Part shown: one piece after another, positions 1 to 12,175 of the stretch
How the letters are laid out: every line of letters starts with the position of its first letter
Numbering within the stretch: the stretch's first letter is position 1
From: Sarcomyxa edulis
Lineage: Eukaryota; Basidiomycota; Agaricomycetes; Agaricales; Mycenaceae
NCBI GenBank assembly: GCA_009761415.1
Contig: QUOL01000020.1
Coordinates: 434,001-498,000, forward strand
Reading direction: 5' to 3'
Length of the DNA stretch: 64,000 bases
The notes under the pieces: model-generated
Seen by the model: only the letters and a program-made list of their open reading frames with translations
The model's database searches: none
What the model was told of the DNA's origin: nothing
Made by a program: the position numbers and the translations under genes

Positions 1-1972
1 ACACAGCCGTCCACGGCCCGGTTCACAGCCTGCTCCAACGTCTCCTCCAAATCCATCTCGATCGTTTCGTCTACTTCATTCCCAGAAAGCTCTTCGCTTT
101 TAGTGATGAACTGCCATATTACTTCCTCGTGGGATTTAGCTAGAGCATCTGCGCGAAGTGTCTGATGGTTCTCTCCACGTAGGAGAACGCGATCACCACA
201 AACTCGGTGGATTGTAGATTGAGGCTTGTCGAGGGACCAGTTCAGGGCAAGGAGACGGACAGGAGGTTTGATGGTAGCAACAGCGTCCCGTAATGCTTGT
301 CGGTGTTGACGTAGATGGTTATTCCTGCGACATGGATTGCGATCAGGGAAGTTAATATGAGAGAATGGGGTAACTCACTTGTCAGCAATGACAACGTCGT
401 GTTTTGAGAGTAAATTGAGGACGTTCTTGATAAACACGGGTGCAGGCTTCTTCACGTGGACATCGTCGCTCTGCGTGTGGCCAAAGCCGAAGATGTGAGC
501 TAACGCGACAGCTACGGTGGTTTTACCTGGAAATGTGAGAGGACATTGAGTTACAGAAAAGATTGGTTGACTGAGTATGACGTACCACATCCCGGGATAG
601 CTACTGGAACGATGATGGTCTTGCCAAATTCCGTGTCAGAACCAGAGATGACGGCAACATCAGTATTCGCCTTGACACCTTTCATGCCTTCTTTGCCCTC
701 GTCCGTCTCAAACCATTTCAAAAACTTCTCCCGAGTGGCGATGATACCTTTACCTTTGGTGTAGGTGTCGAACGCTGACCTGTCCTTCTCAATCTCCTTG
801 ATAACCCACCTGACGTATAGTCTCGTCTCGGGGCGTTTCATTTTCGATTTTGGAACGGCACCCTCTGTCAGTGTCTTTGCCGACAACAGCATCTTGGTGA
901 CCTCCCGCCAATCACGATACATCATATACGGCTCGTCGAATTTGATTTTAAAGAAGAACGTGGATCCGGGTTTGTAAGGTGAAGCACCAGATGTCTTGGA
1001 ACCTGACGTGGACGTGGGTGGTTCGGTGACGTGAGTGCGTACGACGAAGCCTTCGACCGCTTCGCCGTCCCAAGCCCCAGAGTCTCCGACGTTTTTGGTA
1101 AATTCTCGAATTTCAGCGATGCTGTTCAATGTGACGGAACGCGTTTTTATGAATCCCCATTCTTCGGCAAACGCGTCGACGGCTTCGTGAGGCAGAGTCT
1201 TGAAGTCTTTTGTCGATTCGTTCAGGCCGTGGAGATGTAGACCGGTTTTATCTGCGGTGTAGGGCAGAACGTGTTCTTCGAAGGAGTCGTCGCAGAGCTG
1301 CGATAGATGAATGAGTCGGGGAACGCGTCTTCGAAACAAAAACCACTCACCTCGGCAATGGCAGTCCAATTATTTTCCCATAATCTCGTGGCGAGCTGTT
1401 CCTCTGTCTTACCCTTTGCTGCCAGATATTTACGAATCCACCGTTCCCCTGCCTCGGCGTGGCTGAGCGGAGAGCCTTTGACAGGACCGATCGAGTGTTT
1501 CGAAGTGATCAGGAGCTTGGATGGGGTGAGTGCTGCGAAGAAGATGATACAACCGTTCGATTTGAGTGATAGAGTATACGGAGCTGCTGTGTGTGCTTCC
1601 AGTGAGGGCCACTACGAGAGATGTCAAGTTTGAGGAAGAACAAACAGCGATAGAACGACATACCGTTGTCCAAGGCACCTCTCCGATGTTGAAGAATTTG
1701 TCGTAACCTCTCGCAACGATGCGGTATTTGGGCTCGTCTGCTTCGGTTTCTTTGGGCAGTTCAGTAGTGAAGATACCTCGGGCTAGCGTTGGAAAAGGGG
1801 AGGGAATATCGTAGTACTTGAATTCATTCATCTTCCAGCTACGCACTTCGATCGAGGGATCGGCGGGTGCAGGATAAATCGAGGATCTGACCAGTTTGGG
1901 TGACTTTTTGGACAGCTTGTGTAACTCTGCGATGAGCTGAGAGTCCTCTTCAGAACATTGGGGAGGAGCCAT
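1..1972 (-). CDS. trl1: fungal tRNA ligase Trl1 (3' end outside window)
   Basis: Trl1 heals and seals tRNA halves after intron removal (ligase, kinase and phosphodiesterase domains in one protein). Exons on the minus strand: 1972-1664, 1611-1351, 1297-586, 526-379, 324-<1; all junctions are GT-AG and keep phase. The ATG at 1972 is the first in frame that gives the family N-terminus. Seen in the translation: GYDKFFNIGEVPW, then the ligase motif I KSNG with the nucleotide-accepting lysine near residue 120, EGFVVR (motif IV region) and FFFKIKFDEPY (motif V). The kinase P-loop PGCGKTT (about residues 426-431) is split by intron 3. About 584 residues are visible of the roughly 800 usual for the family; the rest of the kinase and the phosphodiesterase domain lie to the left. 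Single-copy housekeeping gene. Confidence 0.95.
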
Positions 1973-2369
1973 GGTAGGTGCGAGACGAGTGATGAGCCGT
2001 CTGAAGTTGAAGTCGAAAGCTGGAGGTTTCCTGGTGATGGGTGAAAAACGAAGACAATAGGGGCGAAAGCCCTGACCTGCGGTGAAGATGGGTATTTTGG
2101 AAAGAAACGGGAACAACACGTAAGATTGGCTTTTATTTCAGCAGTTCAGTCGAAAACTGCAACTGTAAGAGTGACTCTGATCGAGTCGCCGATCGCGTTC
2201 GGTTGCCAAAATTGACTCGAATTCTATCCTCGCTGCCGCCATTGTTTTTCGAGCCTCAAAACATACTTCATGGGTATTTATGAAATGATATTAGAGCTAT
2301 CCATAGCTGCACCAGGCCACCAGTAACATATGGTACACAAAGTCCTTCCGCCCACGAAAACAGCAAAGG
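1973..2369. other. intergenic: trl1 promoter and atg18 3' flank
   Basis: 397 bp between two co-oriented minus-strand genes. It must hold the trl1 promoter and the atg18 terminator. I see no TATA element or ORF that can be defended. Confidence 0.5.
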
Positions 2370-4047
2370 TCAATCCGTCATACTAGAAGATTCATCCCCA
2401 GAATCGAGTAGACTGAAAGAATACCAACGGTAAGCCGAACCGCTCTATCGCCAGTGAGATGAAAGAAGACCGAGATCGACTTGCCTGTACTGCTTCATGA
2501 GCGAACATTCTCCCCCATTGTCCAAATCGATGTTGTAAGAATAGAAATACCCCTCTGAAGAAATCACCATCACTTGCGGAACGGTCCTGAACACGCGCGT
2601 TAGAAACCGATGAGGTGCATATTAGAAAACACAACGGTCGGATACTCACCCACTCAACGCCACGATACATCGCGCTCCGCTGGTCGGTAAGCGCAAAAAG
2701 GCAAAGTCTCGCGACGGTTCCCACATTTCTGTCAACGTATTTGGAAGGTATCCGCCGACAGAACTCGAGAAGGTCTTGCTCATCTGCAGGGATTTTCGTC
2801 GTAAACTAGAGCTGAAGTGGAGAGAACATCAACATCCTTTCTTTCGCTCTCATCGATGTACAGGAGACTCACGAAACGCCACTGCTCTTCTTGTTTTCGA
2901 TGAACGCTTCATATCCACCGTCAAGCCCCTGAACGCCCTCTCGACTGTCGATCGAGGCGGACGGACTGGACGGTTGGTGCGATGGCTTGGCGGAATGGGC
3001 GAGTTTGAATATGTGGACCGTGTCGTGTGCGGAACTGACGGCAAGAAGGGTCGACATGAGGTTGAAACTCATCGAATATATCTTGGTCTCTCTCGTTCCT
3101 CTCCGGAATTGATACAGCTTTTCCGCCCCTGGGATACTCCATACACGGATCACGGTTCCTTTCTCTGACGCAGTGGCGAGTAGACTGCCGGTTGAGTTGA
3201 TGGAGAGGAATGAGATGGGAGCCTTGTGGGCTTGAATGACGTTGGCTACTGTTAGCGAGCGCGTGGAGAACACCAAGACGTCTCCGGATTGGGGTTGAGA
3301 TCCGCCGGCGGCAGGTGGTGGTGGTACTGACGATGGCTGTGCCAAAGGGGACGTGGGTGATGGAACCGGGGACGGGTATGCGAGGAAAGAAGAATCAGCG
3401 GAAGGAGATAGGGCGCATATGGCTGCGGGAGAGTAAGAGTATCGGAGACGTGCCGGATATATAGGTAGATTTACACGCACTGACCGTCTGGGTTTGGCGT
3501 TGTCTCTATAACATGTAGAAGCCGCATGTTTGAGATATCATAGATGTAAATCTCGGTTTCCAGCACGATGACGAGCGTTTTGCGATTTAGCTTGACCGCA
3601 AGGATTGAAGACGGGAAGAGCAGTTCACAGATCATGGATTGCCGCTGGTACATCACTATCAGCTGTCTGTCTCAGCGCATTGTAAATCACGTACCTTGGT
3701 ATTGACAATCTGTAATTTCCGAGGACTTGACTGAGGCTGATCTGCGGCACCTACTAACGCGATGAGAGATGTGCAGAACAGCATCTCCACGATTCCTCGA
3801 GCTCCATCATCTAAGAAACGACAATATGTTTCTTCGAGCTGTACATGTCATAATAGCACGTACGCACTCATGGTGTATACTCTCCCGAAAGGATCACAGT
3901 TTGTGATACTGTAACCCTTGCGTGTCCCCACCGAAATACATCTAGTAAAAAGGGTTAGGAATATAGTACAGTTTTATTCCCTTCAACTGACGAGAAATCC
4001 TGATTGAAATTCGCGAACAGCATGTTTGAGTTCGTTCGTTCGGCCAT
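2370..4047 (-). CDS. atg18: Atg18-type PROPPIN, autophagy WD40 protein
   Basis: PROPPINs are seven-bladed beta-propellers that bind PI3P and PI(3,5)P2 on autophagic and vacuolar membranes; Atg18 works with Atg2. Exons: 4047-3992, 3941-3868, 3810-3695, 3644-3485, 3422-2873, 2811-2650, 2586-2485, 2412-2370, giving 420 residues. Phases agree at all seven introns. The lipid-binding FRRG motif is at about residues 241-244 (context [12 protein letters not shown]). The N-terminus FANFNQDF and [10 protein letters not shown], and [10 protein letters not shown] further in, are family signatures. A proline/serine-rich insertion of about 30 residues in exon 5 precedes the FRRG blade. The last intron has a GC donor (2484-2483: AG|GCAAGT) with a normal CAG acceptor. 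Its ATG lies 104 bp from the ATG of the divergent methyltransferase gene. Confidence 0.95.
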
Positions 4048-4151
4048 AGCTGAGTCGTGACTGTTTTGAAGGAGGAGAGCAGAACAGTCACATCGTGACT
4101 CATAGTCCGCGCTTGACTTTGTCACTCTACAAAACTTTCTCGTTGCGCATC
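4048..4151. promoter_or_regulatory. compact divergent promoter atg18 / EZH2-like gene
   Basis: Only 104 bp separate the two start codons (48 bp if the alternative in-frame ATG at 4095 is used). Both promoters must therefore share sequence or overlap the partner's 5' UTR. No clear TATA box is visible. Confidence 0.5.
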
Positions 4152-6964
4152 ATGATGGACCTCGACGATCTCATAGACCCCCGGGAATCTGATACACTCG
4201 TTCAGCAGCAGTCCGAACGACGAAATGTGGCTTTTGACATGAAACTTGTGACCGACGTTTACAGAGCCGTCTGGACTGAGTTCCAATCCTGGACGCCCAC
4301 TGATAGCCAACTACTCATAGACTCACTAGCTGCTCAGAACCTCTTACCATTCAGATCGCGATTGATTGAGCATTCTACGGATGTCTCCAATACCGTCCAG
4401 GATGAACTTCTACTATTCGATCCAGTGACCATACTGGTTTTTGACGATGGCGGTTCGGTTGCACATGAGCACAATCTCACTCCCAAGGAGGTCGTCTTAG
4501 ATGAGTCGTTTAAGCCTTATCCAACGTATGGATCTTGTACCCCAGCTAGCCGGAGCATTGCCCCGAGACATGATGAGTTGGATGTCGAGACCTGTCGATT
4601 TATCCCGTACGCCGACGATCCTGCTTTCGATTCCCAGCTAGAAGAATATATCCTCCTTGTACGTTCTAAAGAGGAGGATGAGGAAGATAGGTTACCGGAC
4701 CAATACGATAATCAGGAACCACAAATGAAAGTTTTGAAGTGGTTCGCGTGGCAGACCGATATGAAGGACCCCGATGGTAAGCACCTTTCGCACTGTTGGT
4801 ACTCATACTGACCTATTCAGTAGTTGAGGTCATTGCCATCGAAACTGTCCGTAGGCTTCACTATGGCCATAAACTTTCTTTCGAGGACATTGATCGTACC
4901 AAGATTTTGCCTGAGCTTCGAAGTGCCACCGTCCATGAGACTGGACTGCTTTGGGAGATGTTTCAAAGGTTCGGGAATCGAAAATGGTCTCCTCTACGAT
5001 AATGCAAATAATATCACTTTATACTTGCAGGGATGTATTCTCTTGGCCGGGAAGCCTCTCAGATCATCCGCACTTGACGATCCCCACCGCTACCATAGTT
5101 GACAACCCATTTAATCACGTCAACCGTCGACGAAAGTTCTGTCCAAATCTGAATTGTATTCACTTTTGTTGCTCCCTACATCGTATGTTAGTCCATTTTA
5201 TCTCCTTGATGACATGGATAAATTGCGGTACACAACAGAATTACCAGATCGGCCCTTAGATAAAGTTCCGCCAGCATCTACAAGTAGAAGTATGAAACTG
5301 TCTCATGGAGAGCCATGCGGCGAGTATTGTTTTCGTCTTCTCGATGAGTCTGCCGACCATATAATGGTGATGATTTTCTCGCTTTTTGGTAGCACGAAAC
5401 CATTCATATCTTCCTCAGGAATCTACATATTGGAGTCACCCACAGGATGTCGATACCCTCGCCGGAATTTTGAAGCTTATACCCGATTTACTTCCTTGTG
5501 GTCTTGCTACCTTGTGCAAAAAACCGTGTAACGAGGTATAGCTCAACACACAATATACAGTTTCTCTTCTTACCTGATTATCATAGGTTTACATTTACCG
5601 ATCCCGACTGCTCGCGGATAATGAAATAGATGACTACATAGAAGGCATAGCTCAGTCCGCAATCTTGGGGTTGAGGAGGCAGCCTCGCAAACCCCGTTTT
5701 GGTAGATACAACATTTCTTAGATTATTAACACGTGTCCAGCTGATTGTGCTTGATTAGTCGACGGATATGAAAACATCATCGGCAGTACTCCAACCTTCA
5801 TACCGTGAGCATTTGTTGATCACCTCGTTCGCTCTGTCATTGAAACATAGCTGTTACGTAGAGTAGTACCTTGTTCCCACAAGGGTACATGTGATCAATT
5901 CTCGAAATGTTCATGCTTCAAAAGCAATCAGCATTGCCAACGCAATTGTGGTTGCGGGGTTGACTGTAAGGGCTGCATCAGTGTAGACTCATCTATACTC
6001 ACGTAGCAATACACAGGTGACATTAGATGGAAGGGCTGCAGATGTAAACTCAAAAAAGGCCGTCGTACATGCGACGGAAAGAAATGTCCGTGCAAAAATG
6101 CAGCGAGGGAGTGTGATCCGGAACTATGCATGTCGTGCGAGGCAAAGTAAGTCCTGTACAATAATATTGTGTGTCGCTGAACAATCTTGTTATATAGCAG
6201 CGGCTCCAAAAAACAATGTCAAAATGTCAAAATTCAGCAGGAATGGACCGAGGTGTGCTTCTCGATAGTTTTATCGAAACTGACGGTACAGAAATATTTT
6301 CTAGTTCATAGAGATCAAGCAGAGCGAATTTGGTTTGGGAGCCTTCGCAACTCGCAGAATCAAGACCGGCGCTCTCATTGGTGGTATGTTCAACCAGTGC
6401 CATTGACTAGAGATTGATGCTTGTCTCGAATTTAGATTATATCGGAGAGCAATTCAGCAACGATTGGTCTGGGACTCGAGAGTAAGCATGCAGCTCTCCT
6501 CGATGTTCAGGGTACACTGATACTTTCGGAACAGTTTGCTCGGTAAACATACTGGGCTCAATTATCTTTTCGAGTTGAACAATGATGAGAGTTCCACCTC
6601 GAATCACCGGGGTAATGTGCTGGACTCAGCCTTCTATGGGAACGAAACGCGATATTTGAACGACGGTCCGAACCCGAACTGTTCAGCAAAGAGTATGTTC
6701 TGTTACGTCTTTCTTTGCCCGGACTAATGTGGATTTCTTCCAGTTCTGCTCGTCAACGGCCAGCATCATATCGGGATCTTCTCCGGTAGGTGGCACTAGC
6801 CATAAACGGTTGTTATCCCAGTCCAATAGTAATGTTTTTTTGCAGACAGGGATATCGCCAGGGGAGAGGAACTCACTCTAGGCTACGGGGGAACATACTG
6901 GGTACAAGGCAGACCTTGGGAAGAGGCTAGGCTATCTCCTGTGACTGAGGTAGAGTCTGACTGA
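4152..6964 (+). CDS. EZH2/KMT6-type histone H3K27 methyltransferase
   Basis: Catalytic subunit of Polycomb repressive complex 2; deposits H3K27 methylation. Exons: 4152-4776, 4821-4968, 5031-5182, 5239-5366, 5419-5535, 5587-5701, 5759-5804, 5862-5965, 6017-6146, 6198-6252, 6305-6383, 6436-6481, 6535-6692, 6744-6785, 6846-6964; 687 residues, all phases consistent. An in-frame ATG at 4095 would add 19 residues. Residues about 446-521 form a cysteine-rich CXC domain ([14 protein letters not shown], then [20 protein letters not shown]), the mark of E(z) proteins. The SET domain follows: [60 protein letters not shown]. The usual NHS of the SET domain reads NDG here. The stop follows shortly after the SET domain, as in the family. 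The N-terminal 300 residues are diverged. Confidence 0.93.
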
Positions 6965-8292
6965 CCATTCTGTCACGTTGAACAATCTAAGTACTTTCAA
7001 ACTATTTCGTTAACAAATCCGGCTCGGCCATATCAGAAAGTCACACGTGTGATTTTCCTCACGTCCATCCCAAGGAGTCAAGAGCCCTCCCCAGTAGTCC
7101 TAGGCAACTCCAGGCAAGTACTTCTGGGATCACGGTATGTTGGCGTTCCTCCAGCTTAGTCTGTCAAACTTCTCATCGATGATTATCTTGGGAGGACAGA
7201 ATGGACTCCGTCACTCCACATCGGTTTTGCTCCGGAGCGCCTACTTACTACTATCTTGCGACTATTTTGAGGCATCCATAGTGGCGAAATGGAATCTCCG
7301 AGCATACAGCTACATGTATCGCTTTGTAAGGACCATCCTCAAATTGCCTCGAAACAACGGACAAATTCGAGACCACCGCCGATGATTAGCTAATTAGCAT
7401 CGTACGCCTTTTTCCACCTTTTCATTTTCGAGATTCTCACCTTCAAGTGACTCCGAACTTTCATTAGATATGCAGGTTGCTCAAGCGTAGTCTTGTTCTG
7501 CTCGAATGTCTTTTCTAGACGGTCTCTGATGATCTTTTTCGAGGACCTCTGAACAATGTGCTTGCTCTTTCACTACGTGATCGAAACCTCTACGATAATA
7601 CGAGGAAGCTGTCGTCTGCATATTGATCTACGAGATCACTAGAGCTGATTCCTATACCCACAGTCGGCGTACGTGGCCGTTAAACGCGTGTACATGGCAC
7701 TCGTATACCGGCACGATCTACTCTCGTTCTCAATTTGGACTTGAGGCTATCATTAGCATTTATTCCTAGAATAACACCCGCTTCTTTCCTTCCGCCCTCC
7801 GAAAATAACAATCCCCATACAGTCAACGGTACGCATCTTGACTCGCGATGATCACCTTGCGCTCGGTCGGACATCAGCTTATCATCTGCCTGCGTACCTC
7901 TTGAGCTTTTCTTGCGTCTCAAAGTTCCGTATCCTTCCGTTGAGTACCATACCCTGTGAACTGCGCTTCCCTGACTTATCTCCTATAAATCAGATCCTAA
8001 CACTTCGGAATCTTATTTTTGGCCCGTCTACCATCCTTAACTGTTTTGGCTCGGACCGGATCGGAGGCAAGACCCTTGTTCTCATCAATCTGTAGACAAG
8101 TGGCGCCGTGCAGGTCCACCGTCTATTCTTATCGAGACTATTCTGGTCATGCAGTGTTGCATGACGCCTAGTATGGCTTCTCATAACCGCAGAGCCTGAC
8201 GGGTACCGTGACAGACGCGCTAGTATTTAAGGGATTCAAAATCGTCTCATTTTCTGTAGCCCCCACAACAAGTCTCACCACCCATTTCCAAG
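6965..8292. other. intergenic, no supported gene
   Basis: About 1.3 kb between two plus-strand genes. Short open stretches on both strands show neither conserved motifs nor a convincing exon chain. The right part must contain the oxalate decarboxylase promoter. Confidence 0.5.
8223..8230 (+). promoter_or_regulatory. TATA-like element of the oxalate decarboxylase gene
   Basis: TATTTAAG, about 65 bp upstream of the ATG at 8293. Position and sequence fit a core promoter; no experimental support. Confidence 0.4.
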
Positions 8293-10620
8293 ATGATCAC
8301 TGTGGTCCACTGCCTTTGCGCTCTCCTGCTTGCTCCTCTGGTCACGCCAGCTCCAACCAGTAACAACTCCTCGACAGCTTCCATCTTGTCGAGTAGTATC
8401 TCTAACGAGTCCTCGTCACTGCCTTCGCTCTCGACCGAGACAGCTTCTGCTGCTGAAGCTACAGAGACGGTTCCATTCGCTAGCGATGATCCTAACCCCA
8501 TATTGTGGCTTCCCGATAACCACACTCTGCACGAACCCATTCGTGACGGCACCGGGGCTACTGTGATGGGCCCTACGAACAAAGCTATCGTGGACCAGAA
8601 CGCCGACTTGTTTGCGCCTCCTACTACAGACGTTGGAACGATGTAAGTGTCTCCGCTCTCCATTCGGATTATATATCTGACCTTCCACGTTAATCTATAG
8701 TGCGAATGCAAAGTGGCCTTTCAGTCTCAGTCACAACCAACTGCAGGCTGGAGGCTGGGCTCGCCAGCAGAATGGTGAGTAAAGGTATCTCGAGTACGAT
8801 AATGCCCCGCTGACGAAAGGCCACTTACTTATAGTGGATGAGATGCCTATTGCAACGGGTAAGCTTCTAGCTCTCTAATTTCGCACTAGCGTCTAACTTA
8901 GTTTTTCAAGCCATGGCTGGAGTCAACATGCGTTTGGAGCCTGGGGCCATCCGTGAGCTCCACTGGCACACGTCTGCGGAGGTAAGCAACGCACGGTGTG
9001 ATACTTCTTTCTCTATATTGATTTTTTTCTTGCAGTGGGCATACGTGATAAAGGTGAATAGAACATCTTATTGAGAGTTTGTCTCTGTCTCGTCTTCTTA
9101 CACGTATCTATCTGTTACAGGGCTCTACTCAAATCACATCAGTGAATCAGAACGGTCAAAACTACATTGCTACCGTGGTATGCATAGAATTCCATATACA
9201 AGCCTATTTCATCCTAAAACTCTAAACTTGTCTTCAGAAAGCTGGTGATCTTTGGTATTTCCCGCCAGGCATTCCTCACTCGTTACAAGGAACTGCAGAC
9301 GATCCTGAAGGAACTGAATTCCTATTGGTGAGCATTGGTTGGTGTATTCCACACGATCAACTCGTTATCAACAACCATGCGATTTTAGGTGTTCCCCGAC
9401 GGTACATTCAACGACGATTCTACCTTCCAAGTGCGTATCTCGTTGACGACTCACTGATAGAATGTTACACTGATATTCTGCCGTTTTATCAGCTCACAGA
9501 TTGGTTGGCCCATGTACCCAAAGAAGTACGGTACACACAAGAAATGTCTGAGAAACGTTGCTAATAATAATTCCTCAATCAGGTGCTAGCCAACAACTTC
9601 CAGACCGATATATCTGCGTTCGATCACATCCCTGGACGAGGTCTCTACATGTTCCCTTCCGGTACGTCTCTATGCTTCTAGTCCGTATCATTGCATTGCT
9701 GAATATGATCAATTTGAAGCCGCTCCTCCCGATGACCAACAGGACCCTGTCAGTCCTCAAGGAACAGTTCCTCAACCGTACTCGTTCTCTCTTTCTACAT
9801 TCAACGCCACAGCTGTACAGGGTGGTTCTGTCAAGATTGTCGATTCTACTGTGTTTGCGATTTCTACGCAGATCGCTATGGCTGAAATCACCGTAGAGCC
9901 GGGAGCAATCAGGTGAATCTCAACAGAGTTTCTGGGAGATAGAAACTATGCTAACCACACAATTTTATTAGGGAGCTACACGTAAGACATTGATCATCTT
10001 GCCATTCTACAGACCTTGGCTCCTAACCTTGATTCCTACATAGTGGCACCCGACTCAAGACGAATGGGCATATTATCTGTGAGTCAACAAATTGGTGACT
10101 ATGCGAAAAAGGAGCTGATTAATTGTTCATAGCGAGGGCGAAGGTCGTCTCACGATGTTTGCATCTGGAGCCAACTCAAGGTCGTACAACTTCCAGGTAA
10201 GCCTTGAGAACAAACGTCGATGATGTTTGTTGCTGATGGTCATGCACATACAGGCTGGGGATATTGGTACGTCTATTCTGACCTTGAGCCGCTATCATTC
10301 TGATCCCTGAACCGTGTTTCTATAGGTTACGTTCCCGCAGCATACGGCCACTACGTCCAGAATATCGGGAACACGACATTGAAGTTCCTTGAGATCTTCA
10401 ATACTGATAGGTTTGAGGACGTCAGTCTCAGCCAGGTATGTGTCCATGCATGATGTTTATGTCTACTATCAAGTCACTCACCTCACGAACATGGTATCAC
10501 TTGCAGTGGCTGGCTTTGACACCTCCCGATATTGTCAAGGCACATTTGCAGGTATCGGACGAGACGATCTCCCACTTCTCCAAGACCAAGCCGATAGTAG
10601 TAGGGCCTGTCTCGGCGTGA
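8293..10620 (+). CDS. oxalate decarboxylase, secreted bicupin
   Basis: Oxalate decarboxylases are Mn-dependent bicupins that turn oxalate into formate and CO2; wood- and litter-decay fungi secrete them. Exons: 8293-8642, 8701-8774, 8835-8858, 8911-8981, 9036-9053, 9121-9177, 9238-9327, 9389-9430, 9493-9525, 9583-9661, 9720-9912, 9972-9981, 10044-10078, 10133-10196, 10254-10266, 10326-10435, 10507-10620; 458 residues. A hydrophobic signal peptide (residues 1-20) is followed by a Ser/Thr-rich linker. Cupin 1 has RELHWHTSAEWAYVIKG (about residue 165) and a later FPPGIPHSLQG; cupin 2 has RELHWHPTQDEWAYYLEGEG (about residue 344). Both metal sites are thus complete. DDSTFQLTDWL sits where the family has its lid loop. 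Four exons are 24, 18, 13 and 10 nt long. A non-decarboxylating bicupin cannot be excluded. Confidence 0.93.
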
Positions 10621-11055
10621 TTGGACCTCGTTTTGTTAGATGATATTCGACTTCTTAAACATATTCCTAGACTTTATTTCGAGCTCATGATTCCTTTCGA
10701 GTGATATGTATATGCAAATTAATCCATTACTTATCTGCGTACAAACGTCCACCGCTCTTCCCCTAAGACTCGATCATACAAGAAAACTACTCATGACTAC
10801 GAAGATTCCTTGGCTTTTACTGTGACGAGGTACTGTAGAAACAGGTGACGATGTTAGAGGTTCAGGTCAGAGAAGGAATCCCTGTTGTTCCTGTTAAGCG
10901 CATGGCTAAATACGCTGCTCTTGAAGTGCAACGGTCCACTGACGGATAATCGTTTTGACACCAAATCGGACGTTTAGAACAGAACATGCTACAAAAACAA
11001 TGAGAATGTGCAATCTCTTCGAGTCTGGACAGAGTCACAGAGGACGCACAATTTG
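10621..11055. other. convergent 3' region
   Basis: 435 bp between the stop codons of the decarboxylase (+) and the Alba gene (-). Contains only presumed 3' UTRs and terminators; nothing else recognised. Confidence 0.5.
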
Positions 11056-11871
11056 TCAGGCTGGAGCAATCTCTGGTTCGGGCTCATGCTCTGGGACGAC
11101 ATCATTTTCTTTTTTCTCTCTTTTCTTTGCTCTGGCTTTGGCTGATTTGGACAGTTTACGCATGTCTGGTTTCTGAAATCTACATGAATATGTCAATACG
11201 AATACGACAACCAGGTATTTATCTAACAACACGCACGTTGCTCCGCTTTCTTCTAGCTTCGGGAGTGGAACGCGAGACAGCGTCACCTTCATGTAAGGTG
11301 TCCTTTTTTGCTTGAGACTAATCTCTAGTATTAGAAACCCACAAAAACGATGCATGAACAAGACTTACTAGTTCTTTCCTTCAAGTGCCAGAGCCAAATC
11401 GTTGGCGGCATTCTCCTGGGAACCGATGCCATCTTCCGCGTTCAGATCTTCTAGACACCCGATTTCGTTATATTGGTATAATCCAGAGAGCACACTAGAG
11501 TGTGTCGCATCCAGATTTTTGAGGTATTCTCGCTTTATTATCTCTACTACAGATATTAGGCGTGGTATGGTCGTGGTAGAGGTGGATAAAGAACGCGTCG
11601 AGTCCGTCGTAGTAGATTCGGGAACGGGGGGCTTTGAGACCGGCAGGGTATGTAGTGCAACAGAATTATTCACATTCTTCTGTGTTTCAAAAAGCTTATG
11701 ATGACTCTCTGGCAATCCTGAATGACGAGGTACTCATACCTCCAGATAATCAAGCGCGTGAGCTACCCAGTTCGTGATTTGGCCATGATTTGTGATGCGA
11801 ATGGAATGAGAGGTCTTTCCCTCGGCGTTAGCTTGTTCGTTCATGGGCTGCGTCTGCGATTCTTCGTGCAT
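11056..11871 (-). CDS. Alba-domain nucleic-acid-binding protein
   Basis: Exons 11871-11740, 11679-11369, 11317-11237, 11179-11056; 215 residues, phases consistent. The Alba fold is recognised from SIRITNHGQITNWVAHALDY near the N-terminus, the strand ALHTLP, then SVVEIIKREY, and KVTLSRVPLP followed by GATFQKPDM. Eukaryotic members include the Rpp20/Rpp25 subunits of RNase P/MRP and other RNA-binding Alba proteins; which one this is cannot be decided here. A Ser/Thr/Pro-rich insertion lies between the second strand and the SVVEIIKREY helix. The C-terminus is lysine-rich and then acidic (EHEPEPE). In exon 2 the downstream acceptor at 11680 keeps phase, while the closer CAG near 11718 does not. 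Divergent from the kinase gene at 12176. Confidence 0.82.
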
Positions 11872-12175
11872 GAGCTAGCTATATGTAGAAGTTTCAGAGA
11901 GTCAACAGAGAGTTCGAACAAAAGGCCTCCTTGGCAGAACTGATCGATCGCGAAAACGGAGGCCGTTGCCAAACAGCCCCACGTGTCACGTGTCACGGTT
12001 CGACAAAATCGAACCGTGACAGAGTTGATCCTGGGACCTGCTTTCAACTTTGAGCATCTCACAATCTCAGGGCAGCTACATCCGACCTCGATTTCAACTG
12101 TAACGCGAACCTTGAAGGTGCGGGTGCTCAAGCGGCTAAAATTCGGCGCTGAATTTATTGAGCTTCCGAGTCGTA
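11872..12175. promoter_or_regulatory. divergent promoter with E-boxes and a perfect palindrome
   Basis: 304 bp between the Alba gene (-) and the kinase gene (+). Holds two CACGTG E-boxes at 11980-11985 and 11987-11992, directly followed by a 13-bp inverted repeat. Such a cluster is a plausible site for a bHLH factor, but function is inferred. Confidence 0.5.
11991..12021. repeat. perfect inverted repeat, 13-bp arms, 5-nt loop
   Basis: Arm TGTCACGGTTCGA (11991-12003), loop CAAAA, then its exact reverse complement (12009-12021). It overlaps the second E-box. Could be a dimeric protein-binding site or a hairpin in a 5' UTR. Confidence 0.8.

Noticed and set aside
7137..7922. Short open frames on both strands between the methyltransferase and the decarboxylase
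   Set aside because: No motif, no splice chain linking them into a longer protein, unlike the clear exon chains of the neighbours.
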